A DNA stretch of 44,229 nt. It comes from Cellulosimicrobium cellulans (lineage in GTDB: Bacteria; Actinomycetota; Actinomycetes; Actinomycetales; Cellulomonadaceae). The stretch lies in NCBI RefSeq assembly GCF_006539945.1, contig NZ_BJNZ01000036.1:1-44229 (forward strand). Direction: 5' to 3'. Of the stretch, positions 8,773 through 17,947 are shown in pieces. The notes under the pieces were generated by a model. It was not told the DNA's origin. It searched no databases and saw nothing but the letters and a program-made list of their open reading frames with translations. Both the position numbers and the translations under genes were made by a program. How positions within the stretch are numbered: position 1 is the first letter of the stretch; every line of letters begins with the position of its first letter.

Positions 8773-9663
8773 TCAGTGGTCGTGGTCCTCGTGCGCGTCC
8801 TCGTCCGCGGAACCGCCCTCGTGCCCGAGGTCCGTGCCGCCGTCGAGCGAGTCGTCCGGGTGCACGGGCAGGAACACGTGGACGTGGCCCTGCCCACCGG
8901 CGGTCGAGCGGAGGTCGAGCTGGATCGCGGCGAGACCCCACGCGTCGACGGCGCGCGTGCGCAGGTCGCCGGCGAGGGCGTAGAGGTCGGACGCAGCCGT
9001 CGGGTCGCTCGTGTCCTCGGCGGCCGCGAGGCCGACGGCGTCGAGCGTGTCGCCGACGAGCTCGAGCGAGGTGAGCATCCCGTTGCGGACGATGTTGTGC
9101 TCGGAGGAGCCGCTCTGGAGCGACTCGGTCTCGGCCACGAGACCGTCGACGGTCGCTCGCCACTCCGCGATCTCGGCCGGGTCGGCCGGGACGGCGGTCG
9201 AGCCGTCGACGGGGAGCACCGCGTGCAGCCCGTGCAGGACGGGGACGAGCTCGGTCTGCACGTGCTGGGCGTGCTCGATCGAGGCGACGAGGTTGTCGGC
9301 GTCGCGCGCCTCCTCGGCCGCCTCGAGCTCGGCGACGCGCGCGGGGTCGACGGCGAACCCGTCGTCGGTCGCGGCCGGCGCCTCGCGCGTGAGCGCCACG
9401 ACGAGCGCGACCACCACCGCGACGACGGCGAGCGCGGCGAGGGCAAGGAGCACCCGGCGCCAGGGGTCGAGACCCGCGAACCACCGGCGCGCGCGGACGC
9501 GCGCCGGCGGTCGGGGCTCGGGGCGGCCGGCACCGCCCCGGTCTGCGGGACGGGAGCGCGCGGACGTCGTCGTCGGGCCGCCCGTACGGCCGGAGCCCTT
9601 CCGGGCGTCTTTCGCCGTGGGCGTCCGAGTCGCTGACGTCCGTCCTGCGGTGCGCTGCGCCAC
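8773..9663 (-). CDS. Membrane-anchored protein with His/Asp-rich tail, unknown function
   Basis: I do not recognise a family. The 296-residue protein has a basic, Arg/Thr/Pro-rich cytoplasmic N terminus (about 75 residues), one membrane segment (RRVLLALAALAVVAVVVALVVAL), an outer region predicted to be helical (EEARDADNLVASIEHAQHVQTE onward) and a tail rich in His, Asp and Glu (HVHVFLPVHPDD near the end, then EDAHEDHDH at the C terminus) that could bind metal. The GTG start at 9663 is preferred over an ATG at 9714 because AGGAG lies 6 nt before it and the longer form would run across a terminator hairpin. It lies between two giant ThuA/dehydrogenase genes on the same strand, which suggests a supporting role, but nothing in it shows one. 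Confidence 0.7.
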   Translation of the reverse strand: MAQRTAGRTSATRTPTAKDARKGSGRTGGPTTTSARSRPADRGGAGRPEPRPPARVRARRWFAGLDPWRRVLLALAALAVVAVVVALVVALTREAPAATDDGFAVDPARVAELEAAEEARDADNLVASIEHAQHVQTELVPVLHGLHAVLPVDGSTAVPADPAEIAEWRATVDGLVAETESLQSGSSEHNIVRNGMLTSLELVGDTLDAVGLAAAEDTSDPTAASDLYALAGDLRTRAVDAWGLAAIQLDLRSTAGGQGHVHVFLPVHPDDSLDGGTDLGHEGGSADEDAHEDHDH

Positions 9664-9700
9664 CTGTCGCTCCTGTCCTTGGTCGTCCCGCTCGGTGTGC

Positions 9701-9768
9701 GCCGGCCCGGCCACGAGGCCGGGCCGGCGCGGTGGCCGGTGACGGGAGCGGGTCGCCCGTCACCGGCC
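9701..9768 (-). terminator. Two strong stem-loops after giant enzyme 2
   Basis: A 13-bp stem (9734-9746/9756-9768) lies just beyond the stop codon at 9774, followed by a perfect 12-bp stem with a 4-base loop (9701-9712/9717-9728). This is a terminator for the giant gene, so the membrane-protein gene downstream probably has its own promoter or depends on read-through. Confidence 0.75.
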
Positions 9769-9773
9769 CGCCG

Positions 9774-12700
9774 TCAGCCGCAGCTCACGGCGTCGTACGG
9801 CACCTCGATCTCGGTCGTGACGTCGCCGAGCGTCGCCGTGACCGTCGCCGTGCCCGCGTCGAACGACGCCGCACGCGACGCGAACGACTGGTAGGCGTTC
9901 GCCCCCACCTCGACCGCGCCGAACTCCTTGGAGCCGAACGGCGTGGTCAGGGTGATCGCGACGGGCGCCTCGTCGGCGTTCGTCGCGCGGAGCGCGAGGT
10001 ACGCCTTGCCCGCGAGGCAGCGGGCGGAGGCGGTGACCTCGACGTCGACGGTGGGCTCGGGCTCGGACTCCGTCGTGAGACGGAACCAGTCGAACGCCAC
10101 CGTGACCGGCGTCTCCTGGTCCGGGCCGATCGCCATCAGACCGACCTTCGTCAGCGCCGCGTCGTTGGTGACCGGGTCGCCCAGCGGCGTCCAGTTCACC
10201 CCGCCGTCGCTGACCCAGCCCTGGTACGTGCTCCCCAACTTCTCGAGGCGCACGTACCAGTAGCCCGACTCGGTCGAGTCGGCGAGCTCGAGCTGGCGGT
10301 TGCCGCCGTTGCCGAACTGGCCGCCCTTCTCCGAGACGAGCTCGGCGCCGAGGTTCAGCGCCGCACCCGGGGCGTTCTTCGCGAGCACGTCCGCCTTGAC
10401 GTAGTTGTCGTCGTCGCCGTACGCGATGAGGCCCGCGAGCTGCCACCGGTGCACGAGCGGCGCCTTGAACCGCGTCTCGACGACCCAGTCACCCTCCGGA
10501 GCGGTCTGGAGGACGAAGTTGCGCGGGTCGCCGTTGTTCCCGGCGTTGATGTCGCCCGGCTGGGTCGTGATGCGCAGCTCGCCGTCGGCGACGGCGACCT
10601 TCGACCCGTCGTACCGGACGATCGCGTCCCAGCGGCAGCCGTCGAGGGCGTCGCCCTCGAACTCGTCGCTCGGCTCGCGCACGCCGTCGTCCGGGTCGCT
10701 CCCCGTGACGTGGACGTAGTCGACCTTCGCGACCGTGTTCGCGGTCGCCGTGTCGCCGCCCGCCATGACGCCGAACGTCGCGTCGGGCTTGACCGGCGCG
10801 GAGCCCGCGAGCGCCGTCCACGCCTGGCCGTCCGCCGAGTACGCGGCCGTGATGGCGGAGCCGTCCGAGACGAGGCGCAGGTAGATCGCCGACGGGAAGT
10901 CCCCGGCGACGTTCGTCTGGCCGTGCCACGTGCGGGACCCGCCGGTCTCGGTCTGGAACTCGAGGAAACGGTTGCCGTTCTGGTTCTTCGTGAACGCGAG
11001 CTTGGTGTACTCGTCGTCGGTCACGTGGACCAGGAGGCCGGCGTGCTGCCAGTGCCGGGCGAGCGGGACGTCGAGCTTGGTCTCGAGCGTCCACGCCCCG
11101 GCGGGTGCCGGCTGACCGAGGTAGCTGATCGGCCCGGTCACGGCCTCGTTGATGTCGCCCTGCACGACCGGCAGGACGGCGTGGCCGTCGGCGACGGTGA
11201 TCGGCTGGCCCTCGGCCTGGCGGACGACCGTCCACCGCGGGTCGAGCGCGTCGCCCTCGAACTCGTCGGACGAGCCCGCGAGGCACTGCGGCGGGGTCTC
11301 CTCGCCGGGCTCCTCGGTCTGCGGGTCGTCGTCGAACGCGAAGTCCTGGAACTCGACCGCGCTCGTCGCCGTCGTGCTGTGCGCCGTGACGAAGAGACCC
11401 ACGTCCTGGACGGACGCCGCACCCGGCAGGGCCTGCGGCTCGCCGATCTGCGTGAAGTTCTCGCCGTCCTTGCTCCAGGAGGCCGTGTAGAGGTCGCCGT
11501 CGCGCACGATCCGCACCCACGCGGGGTAGCTCGTCGAGCTCGCGGCGCTCGACGTCGCGAGCTGACCGCTCGCGTTGCCGCGCAGCCACTCGAAGCCGCC
11601 GCTCGGGCGCATCCCCAGGGCCGCGTAGCCCTGCGAGTTCGCCGTCTGCGTGACGTCGTTGCGGACGATGATCCCGGCCTTGGCGGACCCGTTCGAGTTG
11701 CCCTGGCTGTTGATCTTCACGGTCGCCGACCAGTTCTCGTCGGCGCCCTGCTCACGGTAGATCGTCGAGTACTCGTTGGTGCCCTGCCACATGTTCGCGC
11801 CGCCCGACGTGACGAGGTACTTGCCCTCGGCGAGCTGCTCGAACGTGCCGTTCGCGTTGGTGAAGGTCTTCATCCCCGCGAAGAGGTCACCGACCTGGGC
11901 GAGGACGACGCGCGAGCGCGTGTACAGGCCCTTGTCGTTCGTGGCGACGGCGGTCAGCTCGTAGTAGTTGTCCGCCGTGGGGTTCCACGTGGCCTCGTAC
12001 GGAGCCGTGTCGTCGACGCCGAGGGACTCGCCGTCGACGAAGAACTCGACCTGCGTCACGGTGTTCTCGGCGTCGTCCGCCTCCGCGGTGACCGTCATCT
12101 CGCCCTGCTCGAGGCGGACGCCCGCCTCGGGGGACGTGATGCGGACCTTGGGGCGGGTCGTGCCCGAGACGCCCTTGCCGTCGGCCTCGATGAAGTTGAG
12201 GCGACGCTCGCCCTCGCCCGGGAAGACGACGTAGAGCGTGAACGGCTCCATCGGGTCGGTGACCTCGACGGTCACGTCCGTGAACGTGCCGAGCCCGGTC
12301 TGCGGGATCTCGGCCGTGCCGAGGAGCTCGCCGTCGGCCGCGTCGCGACGCAGCTCGATCGTGCCCTCGGCCGCCGCCGCGACGCGCAGGTTCAGCGCCT
12401 GCACGCCGTAGAGGCTCACGGGGTCGTACGACGCCCAGGAACCGTTCGACCCGGTGATGACGGAGCCGCCGCCCTCGACGTCCCGGCTCGGGATCGTCGT
12501 GGTGCCGTCGGAGGCCGCGTGGAACTCCGCCTCGCGCTTCTTCGGGAAGATGAGCGTGGTGTCCGAGCCGGTCAGCGCGGGCACGTCGCCCTCGCCGCCG
12601 CGGTCGGTGTAGCGCGCGTCGATCACGTAGAAGACGTTCATGTCCTCGCCGTGGCCGCCGCCGAGGCTCGTCGCCACGGTGCCCGTGCGGCCGTGCAGCG

Positions 12701-15356
12701 GCTCGGCGGGGTGCGCGTGCGCGTCGTGCCCGAGCGCCGGCTGGATGATGACCTGCTCGTCGTCGATCGCCTCGCCGTCGGGCGAGTCCTCCGCGTCCGT
12801 CACCGAGACGTCCCACGTGATGTCGTCGCCGAAGTTGAAGAACGAGCCGGTGGGCGGCAGGCCGAAGTCGACCTCGGGCCGCGTGTTGCCCACCGTGATC
12901 GGCACGGTCGCCGTGCCCACCTTGCCGGCGGGGTCGGTCACCGTGAGGCGAGCGTCGTAGACGCCGTTCTCGGTGTACGTGTGGCTGGGCGCGGCGGACT
13001 CGGAGTCCGTCGTCCCGTCACCGTCGAAGTCCCACGCGTACGTGAGCTCCTCGCCCTCGGGGTCGGTGCTCCCCGTACCGTCGAACGTCACCTCGAGGGG
13101 CGCGATGCCGGAGTCCGGCGTCGCGACCGGCTTCGACACCGGCGAGCGCGAGCCCGACAGGTAGTCGATGCGGTGCAGGCCCGAGTTCGGGTTGTCACGG
13201 CCGAAGCCGCCGCCCCAGTCGAGCACGTACATCGCGCCGTCGGGGCCGAACTTGGAGTCGATCGGCGCGAGGAACTGCTCCTGCGGGAGGAACGGGTTGA
13301 CCTTCTCGACGTCGGTCGCGCCGGGCGCGGCCTCGGGGTCCTTGAGGTCGATCGTGTACATCTTGTTGCGGGCCCACTCGTAGAAGAAGGCCTTGCCGTC
13401 GTACGACGCCGGGAACTTCGTGTCCGAGTCGAGCTCCGGGTCGAACTGGTAGAACGGGCCGCCCATGGGCGCGAGGCCGCCGCCGGCGTTGATCGCGCCG
13501 GGGACGGACGAGCGCTGGTAGCCGTACCACAGGTCCGCCGGCTGGGCCGGGGGCAGCTCGGTGAGGCCCGTGTTCTTCACGGAGTCGTTGACGGGGTTGT
13601 CGCAGTCGAAGAAGTCACCCACGGTGACGGGGCTCGTCCGGTAGTCGACGTCGCGGAACGGCTCGTTGTTGCCCATGCACAGGGGCCAGCCGAAGAAGCC
13701 GGGCTCCTTGATGAGGTTCCACTCGGCGATGCCGGCCGGTCCGCGGGTGGCCGGGTTGTCCGACCCGTTGTCGGGCGAGTAGTCGGCGACGCCGAGGTTG
13801 CCCGTCTTCGCGTCGATCGTGAACCGGAACGGGTTGCGGAAGCCCATCGCGTAGATCTCCGGCAGCGTCTTCTCGGTGCCCGGGGCGAACAGGTTGCCCT
13901 CGGGGATCGAGTACGTGCCGTCGGCCTCCGGGTGGATGCGCAGCACCTTGCCGCGCAGGTCGTTCGTGTTCGCGGACGTCGCGCGCGCGTCGTGCCACGT
14001 GCCGTCCCGCTCCGAGATCGGCGCGTAGCCGCCCGACGGCTCGGAGTGCGGGTTCACGTCGTCGCCGACGCCGATGTACAGGTCACCGGTCTCGTGGTCG
14101 ACGAGGAGGCCGCCGCCCGTGTGACCCGGCTCGTCGGGCAGGCGCCCGGCCGGGATCTCCATCAGGACCTTCTCCGACGCCGGGTCGATCACCGTGGAGC
14201 CGGGCCCCTCGGAGGAGACGGTGAACCGCGAGACGCGGCTGAAGAAGTTCGCCGGGTCGGAGTCGTTCGAGCTCGCCGGCGAGTAGTACTGGTACAGGTA
14301 CCCGTTCTCGGCGAAGTCCTTGTCGAGCGCGATGCCGAGCAGGCCGTCCTCTCCGCCCGAGTACACGGGGATCGTGATGGCGGTCGTGGTGTTCTGCGTC
14401 CGCGGGTCGTACACGCGGATCTGCCCGCGCACGAGCTCGGTGTAGAACACGCGGCCGTCGGGCGCGACGTCCATGCCGAACGGCGCGCTCGTGTTGGAGT
14501 CGAGCGCGATCTTCTCGAACGAGCCCCAGTCGGTGCCGCCGCAGTCGCCCTCGACGAGGCCCGCGGCCCACTGCACGCCGCCGACGACGTGCTGCACGAA
14601 GTCGGGTTCCTGCGTGTAGTGCGCCCCGAAGTGGCCCATGCCGGTCATCCAGGCACGACCGCCGTCGTAGGGCTTGCACCACGAGATCGGGTGGTCGTAG
14701 CCCATCTTGTTGCCGCCCGCGTCGTACGTGGACTCGTCCATCGTGGCGAGCACGTGCGCGCTGCCCCGGACGTTGGCCGAGAAGTTGTACCACTCGTCCG
14801 CGCGCGTCCAGCGCTGGGACAGGTGCTCGGTCGACGGGTGCGTACGGTCCTCGACGCGGACGGTGCCCGGGAGGCCCGGGCTGGTGCCGGTGGCGGCGTG
14901 ACCGGGCATGAGCGCCCCGATCATGTCGTCCCACCAGCCGTAGCTGCCGCGCATGTCCGTGGCGTTGTGGATCGCGACGATGCCGCCGCCCGCCTGCTGG
15001 TAGCGCTCGAGCGCCGCCTTCTCGTCGGCGTTCCACGGGTCGCCCGACGTCTGGAACATGACCAGGGCGTCGTACTGCGCGAGGGTCTCGTCGTTGAAGA
15101 CGGTCGAGTCCTCCGTGTGGTCGGACGCGATGCCGACCTCGGCGAACGCCGCCTCGAGCACCGGGGTGCCCTGCGTGATCGCCTCGGTGTGCCGGAACTG
15201 GGTCGTCTTGGTGAAGATGAGCACCTTGTGCTCTTCGTCCGCGGGGACGGGGTCGTCGGCGGCGCTGGCCATCGTGACGGGCGCGAGCGTGAACGCGAGC
15301 GCTCCGATGGTCAGAGCCGCGACGGACCTCGCCCTGCGTGGGCGTCGTGCGGTCAT
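9774..15356 (-). CDS. Giant secreted ThuA / PQQ-type sugar dehydrogenase (copy 2)
   Basis: An 1860-residue exported paralogue and the most divergent of the three. A signal peptide (about 1-33) leads into ThuA (about 43-270: VLIFTKTTQFRHTE, GGGIVAIHNATD), a PQQ-type dehydrogenase propeller (about 285-750: NTNDLRGKVLRIHPEADG, YAMGFRNPFRF), PKD (about 755-840) and the His-rich module with HDAHAHP. CBM6, a bacterial Ig-like domain (ITSPEAGVRLEQGEMTV), three concanavalin/DUF1349-like domains and the shared C-terminal domain ending YDAVSCG follow. Where the other copies have a CCHAGG motif, this one has GHTGGG, keeping the His but losing both Cys. The ATG at 15356 is chosen for GGAGG 8 nt upstream and for the signal peptide starting there; an in-frame ATG at 15422 lies further up. 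It probably acts on a different linkage or sugar from copy 1. Confidence 0.87.
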   Translation of the reverse strand: MTARRPRRARSVAALTIGALAFTLAPVTMASAADDPVPADEEHKVLIFTKTTQFRHTEAITQGTPVLEAAFAEVGIASDHTEDSTVFNDETLAQYDALVMFQTSGDPWNADEKAALERYQQAGGGIVAIHNATDMRGSYGWWDDMIGALMPGHAATGTSPGLPGTVRVEDRTHPSTEHLSQRWTRADEWYNFSANVRGSAHVLATMDESTYDAGGNKMGYDHPISWCKPYDGGRAWMTGMGHFGAHYTQEPDFVQHVVGGVQWAAGLVEGDCGGTDWGSFEKIALDSNTSAPFGMDVAPDGRVFYTELVRGQIRVYDPRTQNTTTAITIPVYSGGEDGLLGIALDKDFAENGYLYQYYSPASSNDSDPANFFSRVSRFTVSSEGPGSTVIDPASEKVLMEIPAGRLPDEPGHTGGGLLVDHETGDLYIGVGDDVNPHSEPSGGYAPISERDGTWHDARATSANTNDLRGKVLRIHPEADGTYSIPEGNLFAPGTEKTLPEIYAMGFRNPFRFTIDAKTGNLGVADYSPDNGSDNPATRGPAGIAEWNLIKEPGFFGWPLCMGNNEPFRDVDYRTSPVTVGDFFDCDNPVNDSVKNTGLTELPPAQPADLWYGYQRSSVPGAINAGGGLAPMGGPFYQFDPELDSDTKFPASYDGKAFFYEWARNKMYTIDLKDPEAAPGATDVEKVNPFLPQEQFLAPIDSKFGPDGAMYVLDWGGGFGRDNPNSGLHRIDYLSGSRSPVSKPVATPDSGIAPLEVTFDGTGSTDPEGEELTYAWDFDGDGTTDSESAAPSHTYTENGVYDARLTVTDPAGKVGTATVPITVGNTRPEVDFGLPPTGSFFNFGDDITWDVSVTDAEDSPDGEAIDDEQVIIQPALGHDAHAHPAEPLHGRTGTVATSLGGGHGEDMNVFYVIDARYTDRGGEGDVPALTGSDTTLIFPKKREAEFHAASDGTTTIPSRDVEGGGSVITGSNGSWASYDPVSLYGVQALNLRVAAAAEGTIELRRDAADGELLGTAEIPQTGLGTFTDVTVEVTDPMEPFTLYVVFPGEGERRLNFIEADGKGVSGTTRPKVRITSPEAGVRLEQGEMTVTAEADDAENTVTQVEFFVDGESLGVDDTAPYEATWNPTADNYYELTAVATNDKGLYTRSRVVLAQVGDLFAGMKTFTNANGTFEQLAEGKYLVTSGGANMWQGTNEYSTIYREQGADENWSATVKINSQGNSNGSAKAGIIVRNDVTQTANSQGYAALGMRPSGGFEWLRGNASGQLATSSAASSTSYPAWVRIVRDGDLYTASWSKDGENFTQIGEPQALPGAASVQDVGLFVTAHSTTATSAVEFQDFAFDDDPQTEEPGEETPPQCLAGSSDEFEGDALDPRWTVVRQAEGQPITVADGHAVLPVVQGDINEAVTGPISYLGQPAPAGAWTLETKLDVPLARHWQHAGLLVHVTDDEYTKLAFTKNQNGNRFLEFQTETGGSRTWHGQTNVAGDFPSAIYLRLVSDGSAITAAYSADGQAWTALAGSAPVKPDATFGVMAGGDTATANTVAKVDYVHVTGSDPDDGVREPSDEFEGDALDGCRWDAIVRYDGSKVAVADGELRITTQPGDINAGNNGDPRNFVLQTAPEGDWVVETRFKAPLVHRWQLAGLIAYGDDDNYVKADVLAKNAPGAALNLGAELVSEKGGQFGNGGNRQLELADSTESGYWYVRLEKLGSTYQGWVSDGGVNWTPLGDPVTNDAALTKVGLMAIGPDQETPVTVAFDWFRLTTESEPEPTVDVEVTASARCLAGKAYLALRATNADEAPVAITLTTPFGSKEFGAVEVGANAYQSFASRAASFDAGTATVTATLGDVTTEIEVPYDAVSCG

Positions 15357-15462
15357 CGTGGGTGCCTCCAGGGGCATGACGTGCGGACCCGGACGTCGTC
15401 GTCCGGGAAGGGTGGTCGTCATCCCGCGGCGTGCCGGCGCTGCGGTCGTGGATCGACTACGG

Positions 15463-16362
15463 CTACGGGTGCTCCGGCGTGGGCATCAGTCCCTTCAGGT
15501 GGGCCAGGCCATCGACGGCGATGGCGTCCTGGGTCGGCGCCAGCGGCCGCCAGATGGAGGCGGCCGTGGCGATCGTCGCGTTGTCGGCCGTGAAGGACTC
15601 GATGACGAGGGGTCCGTCGTAGCCGGTCGCGTCGAGCGCGGCGAGGAGGGCGGGCCAGTCGAGGTGGTCGTTGCCGGGTGCGCCCCGGTCGTTGCCGCAC
15701 ACCTGGACGTGCACGATGCGCTCGCCCGCGCGCGCGACCGCCGCAGGCAGGTCCGTCTCCTCGATGTTCATGTGGTAGACGTCGAGCATGAGGCCGATGC
15801 CGGCCGCGGGCAGGCGCCGCACGACCTCCAGCCCTTGGTCGACGGTGTTGACGAGGCTCGTCTCGTAGCGGTTCAGCGGCTCGAGACCGACGACGACGCC
15901 CGCCGCCGTCGCGTGCTCGACGACCGGGGCCAGGTTCTCGGCGAGCTCGGCGTACGCCGCCTCGCGCTCCGCGGGGCTCAGGCGCCACGTGCGCCCGACC
16001 GACGCGTACGCCGGCCCGCCGATCACCGGGGCGCCGACCGCGTGCGCGACGTCGACGACGTGGCGCAGGTAGTCCTGCGTGGCGCGCACCGTCGCGGCAT
16101 CCGCGGCGACCAGCTCGCGACCCTCGCCCATGACGAGCGAGACGCTCGCGTCGAGACCGTGGTCGGCGAGGACCGACGCCGCGGTCGCGGGGTCCCAGTC
16201 GCCCGGGTTCTCCACGGGCAGCTCGAGCACGTCGAAGCCCCACCCCGCGACACGGGGCGCGATGCCGCGCAGGGCGTCGTCGGTGAGCGGGGAGGTCCAG
16301 ACCCACGTGTTGACGCCGAGCGCACGACGGCGCAGCGGCGGGGTCGGGGAAGGAAGAGCCAC
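15463..16362 (-). CDS. Sugar phosphate isomerase/epimerase-type TIM barrel
   Basis: A 299-residue AP-endonuclease-2-like TIM barrel resembling ketose 3-epimerases. The start of the barrel (LGVNTWVWTSPL) and the four usual metal-site regions are visible: Glu in VVVGLEPLNRYETS, Asp in GLMLDVYHMNIEE, His in VHVQVCGNDRG with NDHLDW after it, and Glu in PLVIESFTADN. Such proteins epimerise or hydrate keto-sugars in the cytosol with a divalent metal. The GTG start is chosen where the conserved protein begins; a purine run (GAGAGAG) upstream serves as a weak ribosome site, and the frame further upstream is low-complexity. It lies between the binding-protein gene and giant enzyme 2, which suggests it processes the imported oxidised sugar. 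Confidence 0.85.
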   Translation of the reverse strand: MALPSPTPPLRRRALGVNTWVWTSPLTDDALRGIAPRVAGWGFDVLELPVENPGDWDPATAASVLADHGLDASVSLVMGEGRELVAADAATVRATQDYLRHVVDVAHAVGAPVIGGPAYASVGRTWRLSPAEREAAYAELAENLAPVVEHATAAGVVVGLEPLNRYETSLVNTVDQGLEVVRRLPAAGIGLMLDVYHMNIEETDLPAAVARAGERIVHVQVCGNDRGAPGNDHLDWPALLAALDATGYDGPLVIESFTADNATIATAASIWRPLAPTQDAIAVDGLAHLKGLMPTPEHP

Positions 16363-16424
16363 GTCGCTCTCTCTCGTCGGGTCCGAGCGCTCGGCCGTCC
16401 CGCCCGCGTGCCCGACGCCGCGGG

Positions 16425-16531
16425 GCACCTCCGCACGGGAGGTGCGCCGCGTCGTCGGGCGGGCGGGCGGGGCACCCGGCCGGTCGGACGGCGACCGGGC
16501 GGCCCCTGGGTGGCCCGACCGCGAGGGTCGG
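16425..16531 (-). terminator. Stem-loops between binding protein and epimerase genes
   Basis: Two inverted repeats occupy the 226-base gap: 8-bp arms 16425-16432/16438-16445 and 6-bp arms 16515-16520/16526-16531. They could end most transcripts after the binding-protein gene and lower expression of what follows. No promoter is obvious here. Confidence 0.4.
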
Positions 16532-16588
16532 ACCGGGTGGTGCTCCGGCCCTCTCAGGTCCGGTGCGGACGACCGGTCAGCGGTCCGG

Positions 16589-17818
16589 TCAGCGGTCGGT
16601 CCATGCCTCCGGGAAGCCCGGCAGGTCCTCGCCACCGAACTTCGCGTAGTGCAGCGACGGCATGTCCTTGTTCGCCTCGAGGTACGCGTCGAGCTCCTCG
16701 GCGTCGATCGGCGCCTGCGGCAGGACCCACTCCGAGGGCACCTGCTCGCCGGCCCAGATCATCTGGGCCGCGAGGATCGGGGTGCGCCACTGGAAGTTCG
16801 AGTACACGGCGCCGAGGGCGGTCATGTCCGTGTCCTTCCACTTGCGCAGGAAGCTCATCTCGTCCTCGCCCATGAAGACCGGGTAGGGCTTGCCGGCGTC
16901 CTCGAACGCCTCGACCGCCGCGACGGCGCCGTCGCCCGCGTCCATCCAGATGCCGTCCACGTCACCACGCTGGAGGTACTGCGTGACGATGTCCTTGATC
17001 TTCGCGCCGTCACCGCCGGTGAACTCCGCGCCCACGACCTCGAGCTCGGACTCCGAGAAGATCTTGTCGGCCGCGGCCCAACGGTTCTCGAGCACGTCCA
17101 CGCCGGGGAGGATGCGCAGCGCGAGCACCTTCGAGCCCGGCTCCAGGTTCTCGACGAGGAACTCGGCGCCGTCGGCGCCGTACGCGTAGCCGCCGATCGG
17201 GTGGATGAACGTGACCATGCAGTCGGTGTTCACACCGCGGTCGAACACGATGACCGGCTTGCCCGACTCGCACGCGGCCTCGACCGCGGGCGTCAGGGTC
17301 GCCGTCGTCGACGGCGAGATGACGATCGCGTCGCAGTCGCCCGCCTCGACGAACGCCTGGATGTCGGAGATCTGCTTGTTGTCGTCGTCCGCCGCGTCCG
17401 AGACGCGGAACTCGCCGATCACGCCCTCCTCGGTGAGGACGTCGACCTGCTGCTGCATCGTGATCCAGCCGGTCACGCGCCACGGGTTGGACACCGACGC
17501 GTTCGAGAAGCACAGCGTCTTGCCGCCGCCCTCGCTCGCGTACTCGGCCGTGTCCACGTACTCGGGCTCGATCGCCTGGAGCCACGGCTGGTCGGCCGGG
17601 CCCTCGGGCACGACCTCGCGCTGGGCGAGCTGACGGTCGTAGTCCGCCTGGACGAACCACTCGGAGTCGGCGCCGCCGGACTCCTCGCCCGCGGGGCTCT
17701 CCTCGGCCGAGGTCTCGCCACCCTCGCCGGTGTCGGTGGGGGTGTCGGTCGTGCAGGCGGCCGTGAGGAACAGCGTGGCCACCGCCGCGCCGGCCAGGAG
17801 TGCTCGTGTACGTCGCAT
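16589..17818 (-). CDS. Sugar ABC transporter substrate-binding lipoprotein
   Basis: A 409-residue lipoprotein with a signal peptide and lipobox LTAAC (Cys22), then an acidic Ser/Glu/Gly-rich linker of about 30 residues. The periplasmic-binding-protein type I (ribose/LacI-like) domain follows, from about residue 100 (KTLCFSNASVSNPWRVTGW) with KQISDIQAFVEAGDCDAIVISPS, GKPVIVFDRGVNTD and GIWMDAGDGAVAAVEAF. It captures a sugar outside the membrane for the importer encoded upstream. AAGGAG lies 8 nt before the ATG. A stem-loop separates it from the permease genes, a common way of raising binding-protein levels. The ligand is unknown; the context suggests a keto- or otherwise modified sugar. Confidence 0.9.
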   Translation of the reverse strand: MRRTRALLAGAAVATLFLTAACTTDTPTDTGEGGETSAEESPAGEESGGADSEWFVQADYDRQLAQREVVPEGPADQPWLQAIEPEYVDTAEYASEGGGKTLCFSNASVSNPWRVTGWITMQQQVDVLTEEGVIGEFRVSDAADDDNKQISDIQAFVEAGDCDAIVISPSTTATLTPAVEAACESGKPVIVFDRGVNTDCMVTFIHPIGGYAYGADGAEFLVENLEPGSKVLALRILPGVDVLENRWAAADKIFSESELEVVGAEFTGGDGAKIKDIVTQYLQRGDVDGIWMDAGDGAVAAVEAFEDAGKPYPVFMGEDEMSFLRKWKDTDMTALGAVYSNFQWRTPILAAQMIWAGEQVPSEWVLPQAPIDAEELDAYLEANKDMPSLHYAKFGGEDLPGFPEAWTDR

Positions 17819-17851
17819 GTCCTTCTCTCCTTGGGGGTGAGACGTCGTCGT

Positions 17852-17866
17852 CCCGCAGCGTGCGGG
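17852..17866 (-). promoter_or_regulatory. Stem-loop between permease and binding-protein genes
   Basis: A CCCGCA/TGCGGG stem with a 3-base loop lies in the 129-base gap before the binding-protein gene. It may stabilise the downstream mRNA or act as a weak terminator. A matching element occurs at the same place in the second locus (32974-32992). Confidence 0.35.
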
Positions 17867-17947
17867 GGAAGGGGATACAGCTCGGAAGGGGGTCTTTCGG
17901 GGCGTGGTCGAGGTCGCGCGGGCGGGAGACCGCCGGGGCGCCGGTGC

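Noticed and set aside
3577-9636. Very long open frame on the plus strand opposite giant enzyme 1
   Set aside because: It is Arg/Val/Asp-rich, has no family motifs and spans several real genes on the other strand. In very GC-rich coding DNA stops are rare in some antisense frames. The frames at 9732-15593, 25046-30283 and 38877-41885 are the same effect.
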